From: Treponema sp.
GTDB lineage: Bacteria > Spirochaetota > Spirochaetia > Treponematales > Treponemataceae
Length of the DNA: 64,000 nt
Direction of reading: 5' to 3'
Assembly (NCBI GenBank): GCA_002749205.1
Contig: PDOP01000004.1
Coordinates: 1 to 64,000 of the forward strand
The position numbers and the translations under genes were made by a program. Below are positions 20,925 through 31,509 of this stretch, in pieces. Positions within the stretch are counted from its first letter, which is position 1. Each line of letters starts with the position of its first letter. The notes under the pieces are model-generated. The model did not search any database, was not told the DNA's origin, and saw nothing but the letters and a program-made list of their open reading frames with translations.

Positions 20925-21085
20925 TGTTTAACCTGATTTTAACCGGCGATGTCTATCCTTTTTTGAGCAGAAAACAGAAGGAGAGGGAGTTGTAGCGACA
21001 GCGGAAAATCCCGATTAAAATATAAGAAGCTCAAAAAAGATTATGCGAGCCGGTCGGTTGGTAAGCAAAAGCGATAGCGTTGCAC
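20925..21085 (-). repeat. Structured intergenic repeat family A, copy A2 (inverted)
   Basis: ACCGGC(20942-20947)/GCCGGT(21049-21054); CTTTTTTGAGC(20958-20968)/GCTCAAAAAAG(21029-21039); GGGA(20985-20988)/TCCC(21009-21012). Confidence 0.7.
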
Positions 21086-21169
21086 ATAAATTATTTAATC
21101 GGTTGAAGATTTTATAAAAAGTATTTGACAAAATTTTCAAATCAATGTATTATGTTCATGGAGGTACTG

Positions 21170-21922
21170 ATGAAAAAGATTTTTATTGCCGGAAATTGGA
21201 AGATGAATAAAACTGTTTCGCAAGCAACCGAGCTTGCAGGAGAGGTTGTGAAGGCTGTTGCCGGCGGGAAGAATAAGTATATGATTGCTCCGTCTTTTAT
21301 CGCTTTAGATGCCGTTTCAAAGGTGGTAGGGGGGTCTAATGTTTTGCTTGGTGCGCAGAATATGAGTACGGAGGAAAAGGGAGCTCATACGGGAGAGGTT
21401 TCTGTGGTGCAACTAAAAGAAAGCGGTGTGCAGGTTGTAATTTTAGGGCATTCGGAGCGAAGGCATATTTACGGTGAGTCTGATGAGACGATAAACAAAA
21501 AATTGCGTTTGGCACTCAAGCATGGGCTGGAAGTAATTCTTTGTGTCGGCGAGTTGTTGGAAGAAAGAGAGGCCGGAAAGGCGGAAGAAGTTTGTGAAAA
21601 TCAAACTCGTGCCGGTCTTAAAGACGTGTCGCAAGATGATTTTAAAAAGATTACTATTGCGTACGAGCCTGTTTGGGCAATAGGCACCGGTAAAACTGCC
21701 ACACCCGATGATGCCGATGAAATACATGCTCATATCAGAAAGGTCGTTGCTGATATTTACGGCGAAAAAGCCGCTTGTGATGTTGTTATTCAATACGGCG
21801 GGTCGATGAAGCCCGAGAATGCGGCAGATTTATTGGCGAAGGAAAATATTGACGGAGGGCTTATTGGAGGTGCCGCTTTAAAAGCTGAAACCTTTGCCCC
21901 CATAGCGTTGTTTAATTCTTGA
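21170..21922 (+). CDS. tpiA: triosephosphate isomerase
   Basis: MKKIFIAGNWKMNKT...; GHSERR; AYEPVWAIGTG; GGSMKPEN; start moved to 21170 by GGAGG RBS. Confidence 0.97.
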   Translation: MKKIFIAGNWKMNKTVSQATELAGEVVKAVAGGKNKYMIAPSFIALDAVSKVVGGSNVLLGAQNMSTEEKGAHTGEVSVVQLKESGVQVVILGHSERRHIYGESDETINKKLRLALKHGLEVILCVGELLEEREAGKAEEVCENQTRAGLKDVSQDDFKKITIAYEPVWAIGTGKTATPDDADEIHAHIRKVVADIYGEKAACDVVIQYGGSMKPENAADLLAKENIDGGLIGGAALKAETFAPIALFNS

Positions 21923-21983
21923 TTCTGTATCGGCGAAAATGCCGTGTGAATTATAGATTACTTGGATTATAAGGAGTTTTATT

Positions 21984-22340
21984 ATGAAGAAAAAAATCTT
22001 ATTGGTGTCTGCACTTGTTGCTTTGACTGTTGTTTTTGCGTTTGCTGTTCCACAGCCTACTACCGAAAAATTTGAAGTAAAAGACAGACCTAACGCACAT
22101 ATCTATGTTACCAAGATATACGAGTCTGAATTCTGGGCGGAATTCTACATGATATACGAAGAGAAAACAGATTCTTTTGATGAAAAGGTAACAGAGAAGA
22201 TAATGTATGAGTTTATTTCAAGATATAAGGTTGACCATAAATTTTCCAGAGTGGAAGTTGAAGACCTTGAAGCCGCTAATATCGATGAGGACTTTACCAG
22301 AGTGAGAAAGAGAGTTATTTTCCGTCAAAACAGAAAATAG
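21984..22340 (+). CDS. conserved hypothetical exported protein
   Basis: N-terminal signal peptide; good RBS; not recognised. Confidence 0.6.
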   Translation: MKKKILLVSALVALTVVFAFAVPQPTTEKFEVKDRPNAHIYVTKIYESEFWAEFYMIYEEKTDSFDEKVTEKIMYEFISRYKVDHKFSRVEVEDLEAANIDEDFTRVRKRVIFRQNRK

Positions 22341-22355
22341 TTTTTGCTTTAAATT

Positions 22356-22402
22356 AAAAAAAGCCTTCACGGACGCTTTATTTTGTGGGGGCTTTTTTTT
22401 GT
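22356..22402 (+). terminator. intrinsic terminator
   Basis: AAAAAAAGCCTTCAC...GTGGGGGCTTTTTTTT. Confidence 0.55.
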
Positions 22403-22523
22403 TTTTTTTCTAATTAGTGCTTGAATAAGTCTTGATTTTATTGTATAATCACTCTCTATGGTAAGTATGTAGCATTTAAAACTATAGATTTAGATGGTTG
22501 CAATAAATAAACTGGAGTAAAAA

Positions 22524-22931
22524 ATGACTATTTTATCAACGGCGCTTTTGGTGCTTTTTATCATTACTTGTTTTATTATAGTTTTGTTGGTGTTGGTACA
22601 GAATGAAGAAGGCGACAGCATAGGCGGTTTATTTGCGGGAAGTTCAAATTCTGCTTTTGGTGCAAGATCTTCCAATATTTTAACAAAAATAACACAGATA
22701 GGGGTTATTGTATTTTTTGCCCTTACCATACTGTTGGGGTTGTCAACTCGCTCAAAAGATGCTGATTTTGAGAGTGATATTCAAGACCAACAGATTGAAA
22801 ACTCGAAAGAGTGGTGGAAAGACGCAGACAGCGGAACCGATTCAGATTCATCGGAAAATAACGGTGCTATTATTGAAGATGCATCTGATTCTACTGATGA
22901 CAAAGATTCCGACTCTGATTCCGATAATTAA
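22524..22931 (+). CDS. secG: preprotein translocase subunit SecG
   Basis: LLVLVQNEEGDSIGGLFAGSSNSAFGARSSNILTKIT. Confidence 0.9.
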   Translation: MTILSTALLVLFIITCFIIVLLVLVQNEEGDSIGGLFAGSSNSAFGARSSNILTKITQIGVIVFFALTILLGLSTRSKDADFESDIQDQQIENSKEWWKDADSGTDSDSSENNGAIIEDASDSTDDKDSDSDSDN

Positions 22932-22934
22932 AAA

Positions 22935-23960
22935 TTGACAAAAAAAACTGTTGCTTCGGAAAGTCCGGTTAATCCACAGCGAATACAAGGCGATGAGAAT
23001 GATAAGCCGTTAAGGCCTCAGCGTTTGAAAGACTTTCTGGGGCAAGATGACAACAAAGCAAATCTGGATATTTATATCAGAGCCTCAAAAACTCGTGGCG
23101 AAAGTCTTGACCATGTTTTTTTGATTGGTCCGCCCGGTTTGGGTAAAACAACTCTTGCACAAATTACTGCTAACGAGCTTGGTGTTGAATTAAAAGCAAC
23201 ATCGGCACCGGCATTGGAAAAGCCGAAAGACTTGGTCGGAATTTTAACAACCCTTACCGAAAAAAGTGTGTTTTTTATTGACGAAATACACCGTCTAAAA
23301 CCTGCAATTCAAGAAATGCTTTATATAGCCATGGAAGATTATGAGCTTGACTGGGTAATAGGGCAGGGGCCTTCAGCCAGAACTGTCAGAATTCCCGTAC
23401 CTCCTTTTACCCTGGTTGGGGCGACTACTCGAGCAGGCGTGGTTTCAACACCGCTTGCGACCAGATTTGGGATAATCTTGCAATTGAATTTTTACACGGA
23501 TAGAGACCTCTCGTACATCATAAAACGCTCCGCAAGCATATTGAATGCCGAAATCACGGAAGATGCCGCATCATTGCTAGCCTCATGCTCCAGAGGTACG
23601 CCGCGAATTGCAAACCGTTTACTTCGCCGTATTCGTGACTTTGCCCAAGTTGCAGGCGAGCCGTCAATTACGGCAGAAACGGTTAAATACGGACTTGAAC
23701 GGCTAAAAGTAGACGAGCTCGGTCTTGAAGAATACGACAGACAAATCCTAAAATCGATTGTCGAAAACTATTCAGGCGGGCCTGTCGGGGCAGAAACTCT
23801 TGCAATTTCAATTGGCGAAACACAGGACACTCTTGAAGATTACTACGAGCCTTACCTCATTCAAAAAGGACTGCTCCAACGCACTTCTCGCGGTCGAATT
23901 GTTACAGAAAAGGCGTATAAACATCTGGGCATTAAAAATCTAAAAGGTGAGCTTTTCTAA
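22935..23960 (+). CDS. ruvB: Holliday junction DNA helicase RuvB (TTG start)
   Basis: [23 protein letters not shown]...[20 protein letters not shown]; arginine finger region. Confidence 0.96.
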   Translation: MTKKTVASESPVNPQRIQGDENDKPLRPQRLKDFLGQDDNKANLDIYIRASKTRGESLDHVFLIGPPGLGKTTLAQITANELGVELKATSAPALEKPKDLVGILTTLTEKSVFFIDEIHRLKPAIQEMLYIAMEDYELDWVIGQGPSARTVRIPVPPFTLVGATTRAGVVSTPLATRFGIILQLNFYTDRDLSYIIKRSASILNAEITEDAASLLASCSRGTPRIANRLLRRIRDFAQVAGEPSITAETVKYGLERLKVDELGLEEYDRQILKSIVENYSGGPVGAETLAISIGETQDTLEDYYEPYLIQKGLLQRTSRGRIVTEKAYKHLGIKNLKGELF

Positions 23961-23969
23961 ATTCTTATA

Positions 23970-24110
23970 TTTTTATTTCTCACCCCGCGGGCTCGCATAA
24001 CCTTTTTGTTTTTTCTTTTTAACACAAACGGCATTCTTCTGCCGGCGACTGCCTTTTCTTAATTAAACGAGCAACAAAAAGTGTAGACTTCGCCCGCCCG
24101 GAAAACGCTA
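23970..24110 (+). repeat. Structured intergenic repeat family A, copy A3
   Basis: GCGGGC(23987-23992)/GCCCGC(24092-24097); CTTTTTGTT(24002-24010)/AACAAAAAG(24073-24081); GGCA(24030-24033)/TGCC(24050-24053). Confidence 0.65.
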
Positions 24111-24243
24111 TTTTATTGCTATTTACGCCGGTTTTCTGCTTTACCGGAAGTTTAAAACTCAAAGGTGTTTTGTAACTTATATTAAAATAAACTGTCATTT
24201 TAGGAATACAGATTGTTTTTCGATGCTGTTCGTGTTATCGGGT

Positions 24244-25485
24244 TTATTCACTAAGGGCAACAACAGGATCAAGCTTTGATGCTTTTATTGCCGGATGTAA
24301 GCCAAAGAAAACTCCGATAAAAACGCTTACGGTAAATGCTATAATTGTTCCTGTGGGGTTAAAGTGAAATTTCAGCTCATCGGGAAACGGTACAATTCCG
24401 CTAAAAAGCAACCTACTGATTAAGATTCCAAAAGTAACACCAATTACACCGCCTGTCAATGTCAGTGTTGCCGATTCAACTAAAAACTGCATTTGAATGG
24501 CTCTGTTTGTTGCCCCGAGTGCTTTTCTAATTCCTATTTCTTTTTTACGCTCCGTAACCGTTACAAGCATTATGTTCATAATTCCTATACCACCGACTAA
24601 TAGAGAAATACTTGCAATTGCCACTATGACAACCTGCACCATCCCAAGTACTTTGTGCATTTGGTCTAATTGACTTTTTGCCGAGGAAATGTATACAGCT
24701 CTGTAATTGCTGGGCGGAGCGGCTTCTTTAGCGATTTTTTTTATTTCATTTTTGATGAATTCTATATCGTTGGGATTATAAGCTATTACTTCAATGTCCC
24801 AACAATCTTCACCCCGTCCTCCTTTTAGCTTTTTATATGTGCTGGCAGGAATATAAAGTGTGTCTAAAGTTCTTACAAACCATTTTTCCCCTTCTGTTAA
24901 AACACCGACTACTTCAAACATTATGTTTTCATAATTTCTACCGACTCTTCGTTTTACTGAAATTTTTTTACCTACTGCATTACCTTCAGGAAATAATTCC
25001 AATGCGACTTTACTGCCGATAATTACTTTATATGCGGCATTTAGGTGGTCTGATGTATTGAAAAACCGGCCATAATCTATTTCTACTTTCAAGTCTTTAA
25101 GTCGATTAGGCGGAGCAGGTTCAATATTCTTGCTTCCAATATTTACGCGTCTTCGTGAAATGTCTTTATACATGCTTGAGACTAAAAATACATTTTTAAT
25201 TTTAGGTACTCGTTTTAAAAGATTATTTCTAAATTCATCATCAAACTTAACTAATGGTTCATGGACTCCATTATTCAGTGATTCCAAATTTGCTTGAGTT
25301 CTTACTTTTAAAAGATTCATATTGTATTCAGTGAATTCGCCTGCTATGCTTTCTTCCAAAGAATGTCCCAGTGTTGTAATTATAACAACTGATGTAACAC
25401 CTATAATAATACCGAGTAAAGAAAGTATTGTGCGCATTTTGTTTGTTCTAAAATTCTGTAGGGCATTCCAAAAATCTTCTATCAT
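24244..25485 (-). CDS. ABC transporter permease (MacB/FtsX-like)
   Basis: MRTILSLLGIIIGVTSVVIITTLG; IGIMNIMLVTVTERKKEIGIRKALGA. Confidence 0.92.
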   Translation of the reverse strand: MIEDFWNALQNFRTNKMRTILSLLGIIIGVTSVVIITTLGHSLEESIAGEFTEYNMNLLKVRTQANLESLNNGVHEPLVKFDDEFRNNLLKRVPKIKNVFLVSSMYKDISRRRVNIGSKNIEPAPPNRLKDLKVEIDYGRFFNTSDHLNAAYKVIIGSKVALELFPEGNAVGKKISVKRRVGRNYENIMFEVVGVLTEGEKWFVRTLDTLYIPASTYKKLKGGRGEDCWDIEVIAYNPNDIEFIKNEIKKIAKEAAPPSNYRAVYISSAKSQLDQMHKVLGMVQVVIVAIASISLLVGGIGIMNIMLVTVTERKKEIGIRKALGATNRAIQMQFLVESATLTLTGGVIGVTFGILISRLLFSGIVPFPDELKFHFNPTGTIIAFTVSVFIGVFFGLHPAIKASKLDPVVALSE

Positions 25486-25494
25486 AATGTATTA

Positions 25495-26193
25495 TTACCT
25501 CTCTGTTTTTTTAAAGCTGTCTTCTATAACCAAACCGTCTTTTAGCTTAATTTTTCTCGGTGCCAGGGAGCCTATTTGTTCATCGTGGGTTACAACAATC
25601 ACAGCTGTTCCCTTACTGTTGATTTTCAAAAAAAGGTCAAGCACCGAATGACCTGTTTCTGAATCCAATGCACCTGTAGGCTCATCTGCTAAGATGATTT
25701 TTGGTTTGGTTACTAAGGCTCTGGCAATTGCAACTCTTTGCTTTTGCCCGCCTGATAATTCGCTTGGTTTATGTTTTAACCTGTCTGACAGTCCGACATT
25801 GCTTAATACTTCTTTTGCTTTTTCTTTTCTTTCTGAAATTGCACATCCTTGATACCTCAATGGAAGCATTACATTTTCGAGAACTGTCAGACCCGGCAAA
25901 AGATAATATTGCTGAAATACAAACCCGACTGTTTTATTTCGCAAATATGCCAAATCTTTTTCTGACATTGTTCCTGTTTGTATACCATTGACATAAATCT
26001 CTCCTGATGTCGGTCTGTCAAGACAGCCTATCATATTCATACAGGTAGATTTTCCCGAGCCCGATTGCCCCATGATTGAAACAAACTCTGACTCATATAT
26101 GTCAAATGAAACTCCGGCAAGCGCATGAACAGCCACTTCACCCATCACAAAAGTTTTGACAACATTTTTCAAACTGATAATGGTATTTGTCAT
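25495..26193 (-). CDS. ABC transporter ATP-binding protein (LolD/MacB type)
   Basis: GQSGSGKSTCMNMIGCLDRPTSG; LSGGQKQRVAIARAL; LADEPTGALD. Confidence 0.94.
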   Translation of the reverse strand: MTNTIISLKNVVKTFVMGEVAVHALAGVSFDIYESEFVSIMGQSGSGKSTCMNMIGCLDRPTSGEIYVNGIQTGTMSEKDLAYLRNKTVGFVFQQYYLLPGLTVLENVMLPLRYQGCAISERKEKAKEVLSNVGLSDRLKHKPSELSGGQKQRVAIARALVTKPKIILADEPTGALDSETGHSVLDLFLKINSKGTAVIVVTHDEQIGSLAPRKIKLKDGLVIEDSFKKTER

Positions 26194-27170
26194 TAGAAAC
26201 CACCCATATCCGAAGTGTTTTGTTTTAGAATGTCTTTCTCTTTTATATCCCCCGAAATTATTTTTACAAAGCCTTGAATATAAGGCTCTACTTCAATATC
26301 AATTCTTTCAGTAGTTTTATCTTCCAGCATTTTTTTTACGTATGGCTTGCCCTTATCGTAAAAAATAGAGTTTTGCTCTGCAAGTAGGACAATTTCATCT
26401 TCGCCTACAATAATTTTTCCGTTAAATGAATAGCCCGGAAGAATCTCAGGTCGAGGGTTTTCTATCATCAGTTTGGCTTCAACAACAGTGTTTCCTTTAC
26501 CTTGTGTAACTTTTGCAATTGAAGGATATGCAGTAATTTTTCCTTCTATTTCTACATTTGGCAATGCAGTAAATTCAAGTAAAACTTTTTGTCCTACTTT
26601 CAGTTTATAAGCATCTATTTCAGAAACATTTACGGTTGATTTTAAGAAACTTCTGTCGATTACAGTTCCAAATTCGGTTTTCGGTATCGCATACTCTCCC
26701 TCTGTTAATGAAAACATTGCAACTATTCCGTCAAATTTTGCGTATACGCTTCTGTCGCGTAACTGTTTTTTTAGTAGATTTAACTCTCTTATCATCAGGT
26801 TTAATCGTTTTGAGCTTCCGTTTATTTTTTCCTGCAAAATTGAAAGCTCTTGCCTTGCAACTTGAATTTCTTGCTGGGCAGAGTCAAGTGAAAAAAGTAA
26901 ATCCCCTTTTTTTACGGTATCGCCTTCTTTTACATTAACGGTTTTTACAATTCCTTCTCCGGGCGATTGGAGTAATTGTTCCTGTGCCGCTTCAATATGT
27001 CCTGAAATTTGAATTTGATTTTTTATAACTTCTTTTTTAACAACCGATGTGGCAACAAAACCTTCTGTTGTTTTTTTCTTTCTTGAAGTAATAAAAGTCA
27101 GTATGATTAAAACAGCTATAATCCCTAAAAATATCCATAATCCTGTTCGCTTTTTTTTCTTTCGCTGCAT
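26193..27170 (-). CDS. efflux periplasmic adaptor (HlyD/MacA-like)
   Basis: ISGHIEAAQEQLLQSPGEGIVKTVNVKEGDTVKKGDLLFSLD; start moved to 27170 by AAAGGAGAAAAAA RBS. Confidence 0.85.
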   Translation of the reverse strand: MQRKKKKRTGLWIFLGIIAVLIILTFITSRKKKTTEGFVATSVVKKEVIKNQIQISGHIEAAQEQLLQSPGEGIVKTVNVKEGDTVKKGDLLFSLDSAQQEIQVARQELSILQEKINGSSKRLNLMIRELNLLKKQLRDRSVYAKFDGIVAMFSLTEGEYAIPKTEFGTVIDRSFLKSTVNVSEIDAYKLKVGQKVLLEFTALPNVEIEGKITAYPSIAKVTQGKGNTVVEAKLMIENPRPEILPGYSFNGKIIVGEDEIVLLAEQNSIFYDKGKPYVKKMLEDKTTERIDIEVEPYIQGFVKIISGDIKEKDILKQNTSDMGGF

Positions 27171-27171
27171 T

Positions 27172-28671
27172 TTATTTTTTCTCCTTTGTTTGTGAGTTTT
27201 GTGTTTGATTTGCACTTTCATTTATATTGAATGCTTCTTTAATATTGACATTGAATATTCCGGCATCAATATTGGCATTGGCGGCTCGTAAAACTGCTTG
27301 CTTGTATTCTAAGTCAGCTTGTGAATTTTCCCATTTGCTGATTACACCTTGCTTAAACCAATTTACATGGTCTATGGCGTTTTTACGATACAGCTCTACT
27401 TCTTCATTGTATTCTCTTTTCTCCCATTCAATTTTTTCTTTTTCAATAACGAATGTTTTAAATTCGTTTTCAAAATTGTGTTTTTTACTGTTTAATTCGA
27501 TTAAAGCATTTGCTTCACTAAGTTTTGTGTTTTTTTTCATTAAAACATAATCATAAATTTTTAACGGGTTAAGAGAAAAACTCAATTCCAATTTCGGCTT
27601 CTTGTTGTTTTTAATTGGAACATTGATACCTGTATACAGCGTACAACCCGGAAATGACATAGACACTCCGCTTGTAATATTTTTAGATTCGGAATTTGAA
27701 GATTTCTTTTTTTTGTTTTCGGTTTTTGTAAGCGAAAATGTTGTATCCACTTTTGCAGAAAAAGTGTTCAGATTTATTTTATTTTTTATCAGCTCATTTT
27801 GAAAATCTTTTTCTGCATTGATTAACATGACATAGTTGCTTTCGGTTAAACCTTCTGTCGAAATCAATTCTCTTTGCGGAATTGTTTTGGCAAGCTCTAA
27901 AATTTTATTATTTAAATCTGCAGGTTTGTCTTTAATCCCGCAGGAGTCTAAAAAAGCTTTTGCTAAAACATTGAACGAATATTCTGCTTGTTTTAATTCC
28001 CGCTCACTTTGCATCAATGACATTTTTGCTGTTCGCATTTTTATTGATTGCTCACCGTATCCTTGTGCCTGAGTCTTCTTGTAGTTTAAATTGGCTCGGG
28101 TAACTGCCATTTCTTTTGTAAGCAAAGCTGAATATTCGCCAAAGAGTTTTTTAATTTCTGTAAGAAGTTTTTTTTCAATCAGTTGTTTTCTTAATTGATA
28201 GCGCTTATCTGCTGTTTGTAAAATTCTTTCTGATTGACTTATTTGTAATTTGATACTGTTCCTTGTTTGACTGTAAATATCAAAAAACATACTAAATTTT
28301 TTTTCTGTATTTATAATATCACCGGCATTTAACGATTTATAGGGAAATGATGCTTTTACACCCAAATTGTTGGCGATAGGCACCGAAAGCGATGCACCCG
28401 GTTTCATTGAAAATTGCGATTTTGTTTTATCCGGTTCAAGTAGCATCGTAATTTTTCCGGTTGTTAAGTCAATTGAAAAATACGAATTTAACTTTGTTTT
28501 TTTAACATTGTTTTCTGCAATTTTCAAATCATTTTTTAAAGTAGAAAAAAGCTCGTCATTTTTTAACCTGAATTTAAGAATGTTTTTGTACTCTAAATCT
28601 TCCGCAAAAATACTTATGTTGCAGATACTAAATAAAATAATAAAATATACTATTATAGATATTTTTTTCAT
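27172..28671 (-). CDS. TolC-like outer membrane efflux protein
   Basis: signal peptide plus coiled-coil repeats; operon with HlyD/ABC genes. Confidence 0.7.
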   Translation of the reverse strand: MKKISIIVYFIILFSICNISIFAEDLEYKNILKFRLKNDELFSTLKNDLKIAENNVKKTKLNSYFSIDLTTGKITMLLEPDKTKSQFSMKPGASLSVPIANNLGVKASFPYKSLNAGDIINTEKKFSMFFDIYSQTRNSIKLQISQSERILQTADKRYQLRKQLIEKKLLTEIKKLFGEYSALLTKEMAVTRANLNYKKTQAQGYGEQSIKMRTAKMSLMQSERELKQAEYSFNVLAKAFLDSCGIKDKPADLNNKILELAKTIPQRELISTEGLTESNYVMLINAEKDFQNELIKNKINLNTFSAKVDTTFSLTKTENKKKKSSNSESKNITSGVSMSFPGCTLYTGINVPIKNNKKPKLELSFSLNPLKIYDYVLMKKNTKLSEANALIELNSKKHNFENEFKTFVIEKEKIEWEKREYNEEVELYRKNAIDHVNWFKQGVISKWENSQADLEYKQAVLRAANANIDAGIFNVNIKEAFNINESANQTQNSQTKEKK

Positions 28672-28797
28672 AGTTACTTGTATATCACCTCCGTACTCTA
28701 TGTTGCTAGTATACTATTTTTAGCAATAAATGTCAACTGTCTTTTGAAAATTAAATATATTTATTTTTGAGAATTTATCATAAGTGAAACATTACTT

Positions 28798-28870
28798 CGG
28801 CAAGCGGTTATAGTGCTTCGACAGGCTCAGCACCCGCTTGCCGAGATACGGTGTATCGAGCCTGTCGAGA
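28798..28870. repeat. GC-richer nested inverted repeat containing CTTCGACAGGCTCAGCACC
   Basis: CGGCAAGCGG...CCGCTTGCCG and CGACAGGCTC...GAGCCTGTCG. Confidence 0.7.
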
Positions 28871-28875
28871 TATTA

Positions 28876-30819
28876 TTACAGCTTTACTTTTTGTAAGAAA
28901 GTGCTGTAGTTCTCCTGTTGCTTTTTATAGTATTCTTCGGCTTCGGATATTTCATCGTTCATCTTGGATATTTTTTCTTCTATGGTCAGCAGCTTTTCGT
29001 AGAAAGATTCTGAATTACGCGTACTTCCCAATGCTTCCATATTTTTACGGGTTCGCTCTTGTTCATTTTCAAGTTCTTGTTTGCTTGAAATTAAGTGTTT
29101 TAAGCGCTCTTGAGCATCATTTACTTTTTTCTTTTCGGCAATGATATTTTTGAATACATTTTTGGCACGAGTTGGCATTTCTGAATTTGTGCTGTATCCG
29201 ATAAGTTGGCTATTATTAAAATTTGTCAGATATGTAACGGACGATATTATTTGATTTTCTTTAACAGGGTAGGTAATTGTTTTACCTGCAGGTATATCCA
29301 TTGTAAAGCGATAAAGATTTGGTGTTTTTTCCGTTGGTTCAGGTGTTTGAAAAAGTTTTGCATTGTGATTAAAATTATGCTCGATTACAATTTTTTTTGT
29401 TTTTTCACCTTGATTTTTTATCGTATATACCGTTTCATAAATATGTGATTTTTCTAAGGTCATTACTCCGTTATTTATTTTCACATTTTTAATAGAGTTG
29501 GTGTTTTTTCGTATACTGCTTGCTTGCATTAAAAGGTCATCTCCGTAGGAAATAAGTCTTTTTTCATTCTTGGGCAAAAACTTAATAAGTGAATCGCCGG
29601 CATACCCGTTGTCTGAAATGGTAATAGGCCCTGCCGGAAGATTAAATCCTGACTCATTTGTCAGCTCTATGCAGAGTTTTGGATTTACGAATTGGCCGTA
29701 CGGTATGTTGGAAAATACAGACAACTTTTTCGCAGGCATAACCAAAACCTTAAGAGGAAGCATCATGCTTTTTTGTCTTTCAAGCGTAACAGGTTTTGCC
29801 GGTGTAAAAATAAAACGCTCTCCTGCGACCGTACTTGATTTTGCCGAAAATGCTTTTGAGGCATTTGCGAAATCGTTTCCTCTACTTGGTGCCATTTTCA
29901 TCGCGGGTGCCGCATCTTCATAAAGCTCTTCATATTCCGGCTCCCCAACAGAGGAGTCGTACATTTCAAGCTCTGCAGCCCCTTCTATCGAAAGAGGTAA
30001 CTCCGGTCTGTATGCGTAATAAGGTTCAAACAGGTTCTGTCTAAAAGAAACAGGCCTGCCTGTTACAAGATTTAATTCAATATTATTCCAGTCGAAGTTT
30101 GTTGAATTATCTATAATAGCCCATGCCTGAAAAATAGCTTCTTTGTTACCCATATCAAGTCTATAGCTCATTTTCCAGACCGGTGCTTCCATAACGTATG
30201 ATATTTTTACGGGACGACTTTTTTTGCCATTTAGCTCTAATTTGAGTTTTTTTTGTTTTTCGCCTGAAAGATTTAATATTAAGTTTAAAGCCCGCTTTAG
30301 GTCTGCATTTTTTTTGCTGTCCGTAAATGCAAAATTTTTCATACTGCTTATGTCTATTAAAGTAATTCCGCCTTCAGTCATCAATGATAAAACGGATTTG
30401 CCGGTATCTTTATCTGATATTGTATCTACGCTTAAAATCCTGCCTGTGATTTCTTCGGATGTGTTGGCAGTAATTTCTGAGCCCACTTGTGCTTTCAGTA
30501 TATCGACAATGGTTGGTTTTTCCGACAAGTCAACACTCAAACTTTGCAAAGTTTTTTCAAGTGTATCGCTTGAATCGTACTTAAGCAAAATTTCATCTGC
30601 CCCCGCATCGTGAACGGCAATTGACTTTAACACATCGTTTATCTGTGCCGGCGAAAACGAAAAGTCAAATGTTTTTGAATTGTCTACATTTCCATTATGC
30701 TCATAATAAGCCACGCCCGAAGAAAATAGTGTAACCTTCTTCAGTGGCATTACAGGCTCATCTGCATTTACTGCCGGTGTGATGACGGCAAGTCCTAAAA
30801 CAGCAAGTATCTTTTTCAT
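28876..30819 (-). CDS. DUF4139 domain-containing protein (mucoidy inhibitor MuiA-like)
   Basis: VTLFSSGVAYYEHNG...; KISYVMEAPVWKMSYRLDM; LVTGRPVSF; start moved to MKKILAVLG. Confidence 0.82.
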   Translation of the reverse strand: MKKILAVLGLAVITPAVNADEPVMPLKKVTLFSSGVAYYEHNGNVDNSKTFDFSFSPAQINDVLKSIAVHDAGADEILLKYDSSDTLEKTLQSLSVDLSEKPTIVDILKAQVGSEITANTSEEITGRILSVDTISDKDTGKSVLSLMTEGGITLIDISSMKNFAFTDSKKNADLKRALNLILNLSGEKQKKLKLELNGKKSRPVKISYVMEAPVWKMSYRLDMGNKEAIFQAWAIIDNSTNFDWNNIELNLVTGRPVSFRQNLFEPYYAYRPELPLSIEGAAELEMYDSSVGEPEYEELYEDAAPAMKMAPSRGNDFANASKAFSAKSSTVAGERFIFTPAKPVTLERQKSMMLPLKVLVMPAKKLSVFSNIPYGQFVNPKLCIELTNESGFNLPAGPITISDNGYAGDSLIKFLPKNEKRLISYGDDLLMQASSIRKNTNSIKNVKINNGVMTLEKSHIYETVYTIKNQGEKTKKIVIEHNFNHNAKLFQTPEPTEKTPNLYRFTMDIPAGKTITYPVKENQIISSVTYLTNFNNSQLIGYSTNSEMPTRAKNVFKNIIAEKKKVNDAQERLKHLISSKQELENEQERTRKNMEALGSTRNSESFYEKLLTIEEKISKMNDEISEAEEYYKKQQENYSTFLQKVKL

Positions 30820-30977
30820 AAAGTCTCCTAATGTACCGGTAAGCAAAAAGCCGGATTTATAAATTTTGCCGCAGAGGTTTTAATCTCTACCAATAAAAAG
30901 AAAACAAAACCATGAGCTGATGGTTTCGCATAAATTTATACGCTTCTAACTTTTCATTTTTACTCTATTGAATTAAT

Positions 30978-31199
30978 CTAGTTCAGTGAATTAAGTAAAT
31001 CTTTTAGTTTTAAGATTTCTTCTTTTGTCAATGTAATCCCTTTTCCCATTTTTTTGTGATCGGGTGCCCAGCTTCTAATATCAAATTTCGCCTCTCTTCC
31101 GTTCCATGAAACAGAGTTTAGCTCAAGTGCCCAACCGCTTTTTGAGGTTGAAAGTACACCGTGATTTTTAATAATTTCGTATGAAAATTCGTCAGCCAT
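30978..31199 (-). CDS. YdbC-like / PC4-fold ssDNA-binding protein
   Basis: SWNGREAKFDIRSWAPDHKKMGKGITLTKEE. Confidence 0.8.
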   Translation of the reverse strand: MADEFSYEIIKNHGVLSTSKSGWALELNSVSWNGREAKFDIRSWAPDHKKMGKGITLTKEEILKLKDLLNSLN

Positions 31200-31292
31200 T
31201 TTTCCTCCTTAAAATTGACTGAATTATATCTTTTTTTATTATTTTTTTCAACAAACCTAAAGTCATCTTTTTTAAAAAAAAGCAATTAAATT

Positions 31293-31448
31293 TTTATGAG
31301 GGGGGTATCCCCCTCGCTTCAAAAAAATGTATCTATATTGTTTTTTTCCTGTTGCGTTTTCCTCTCGTCAAGCGCAACTAAAGATAAAATTTAAGCGATA
31401 CATTTGTTTTTACGCTCCCCCCCATCGTAAATTATCGTGCGACATAAA
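31293..31448 (-). repeat. Intergenic repeat family B, copy B2 (inverted)
   Basis: Reverse complement GTTTTATGTCGCACGATAATTTACGATGGGGGGGAGCGTAAAAACAAATGTATCGC...GAAGCGAGGGGGATACCCCCCTC. Confidence 0.7.
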
Positions 31449-31509
31449 ACTCAAAAGAATAACTTAAGTTTGCATCCGGTGTTTTTCGCTGATTTTTTAT
31501 CCCGCCTTT

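Noticed and set aside
29570-30613. ORFs antisense to the DUF4139 gene
   Set aside because: Shadow ORFs of the long recognised gene.
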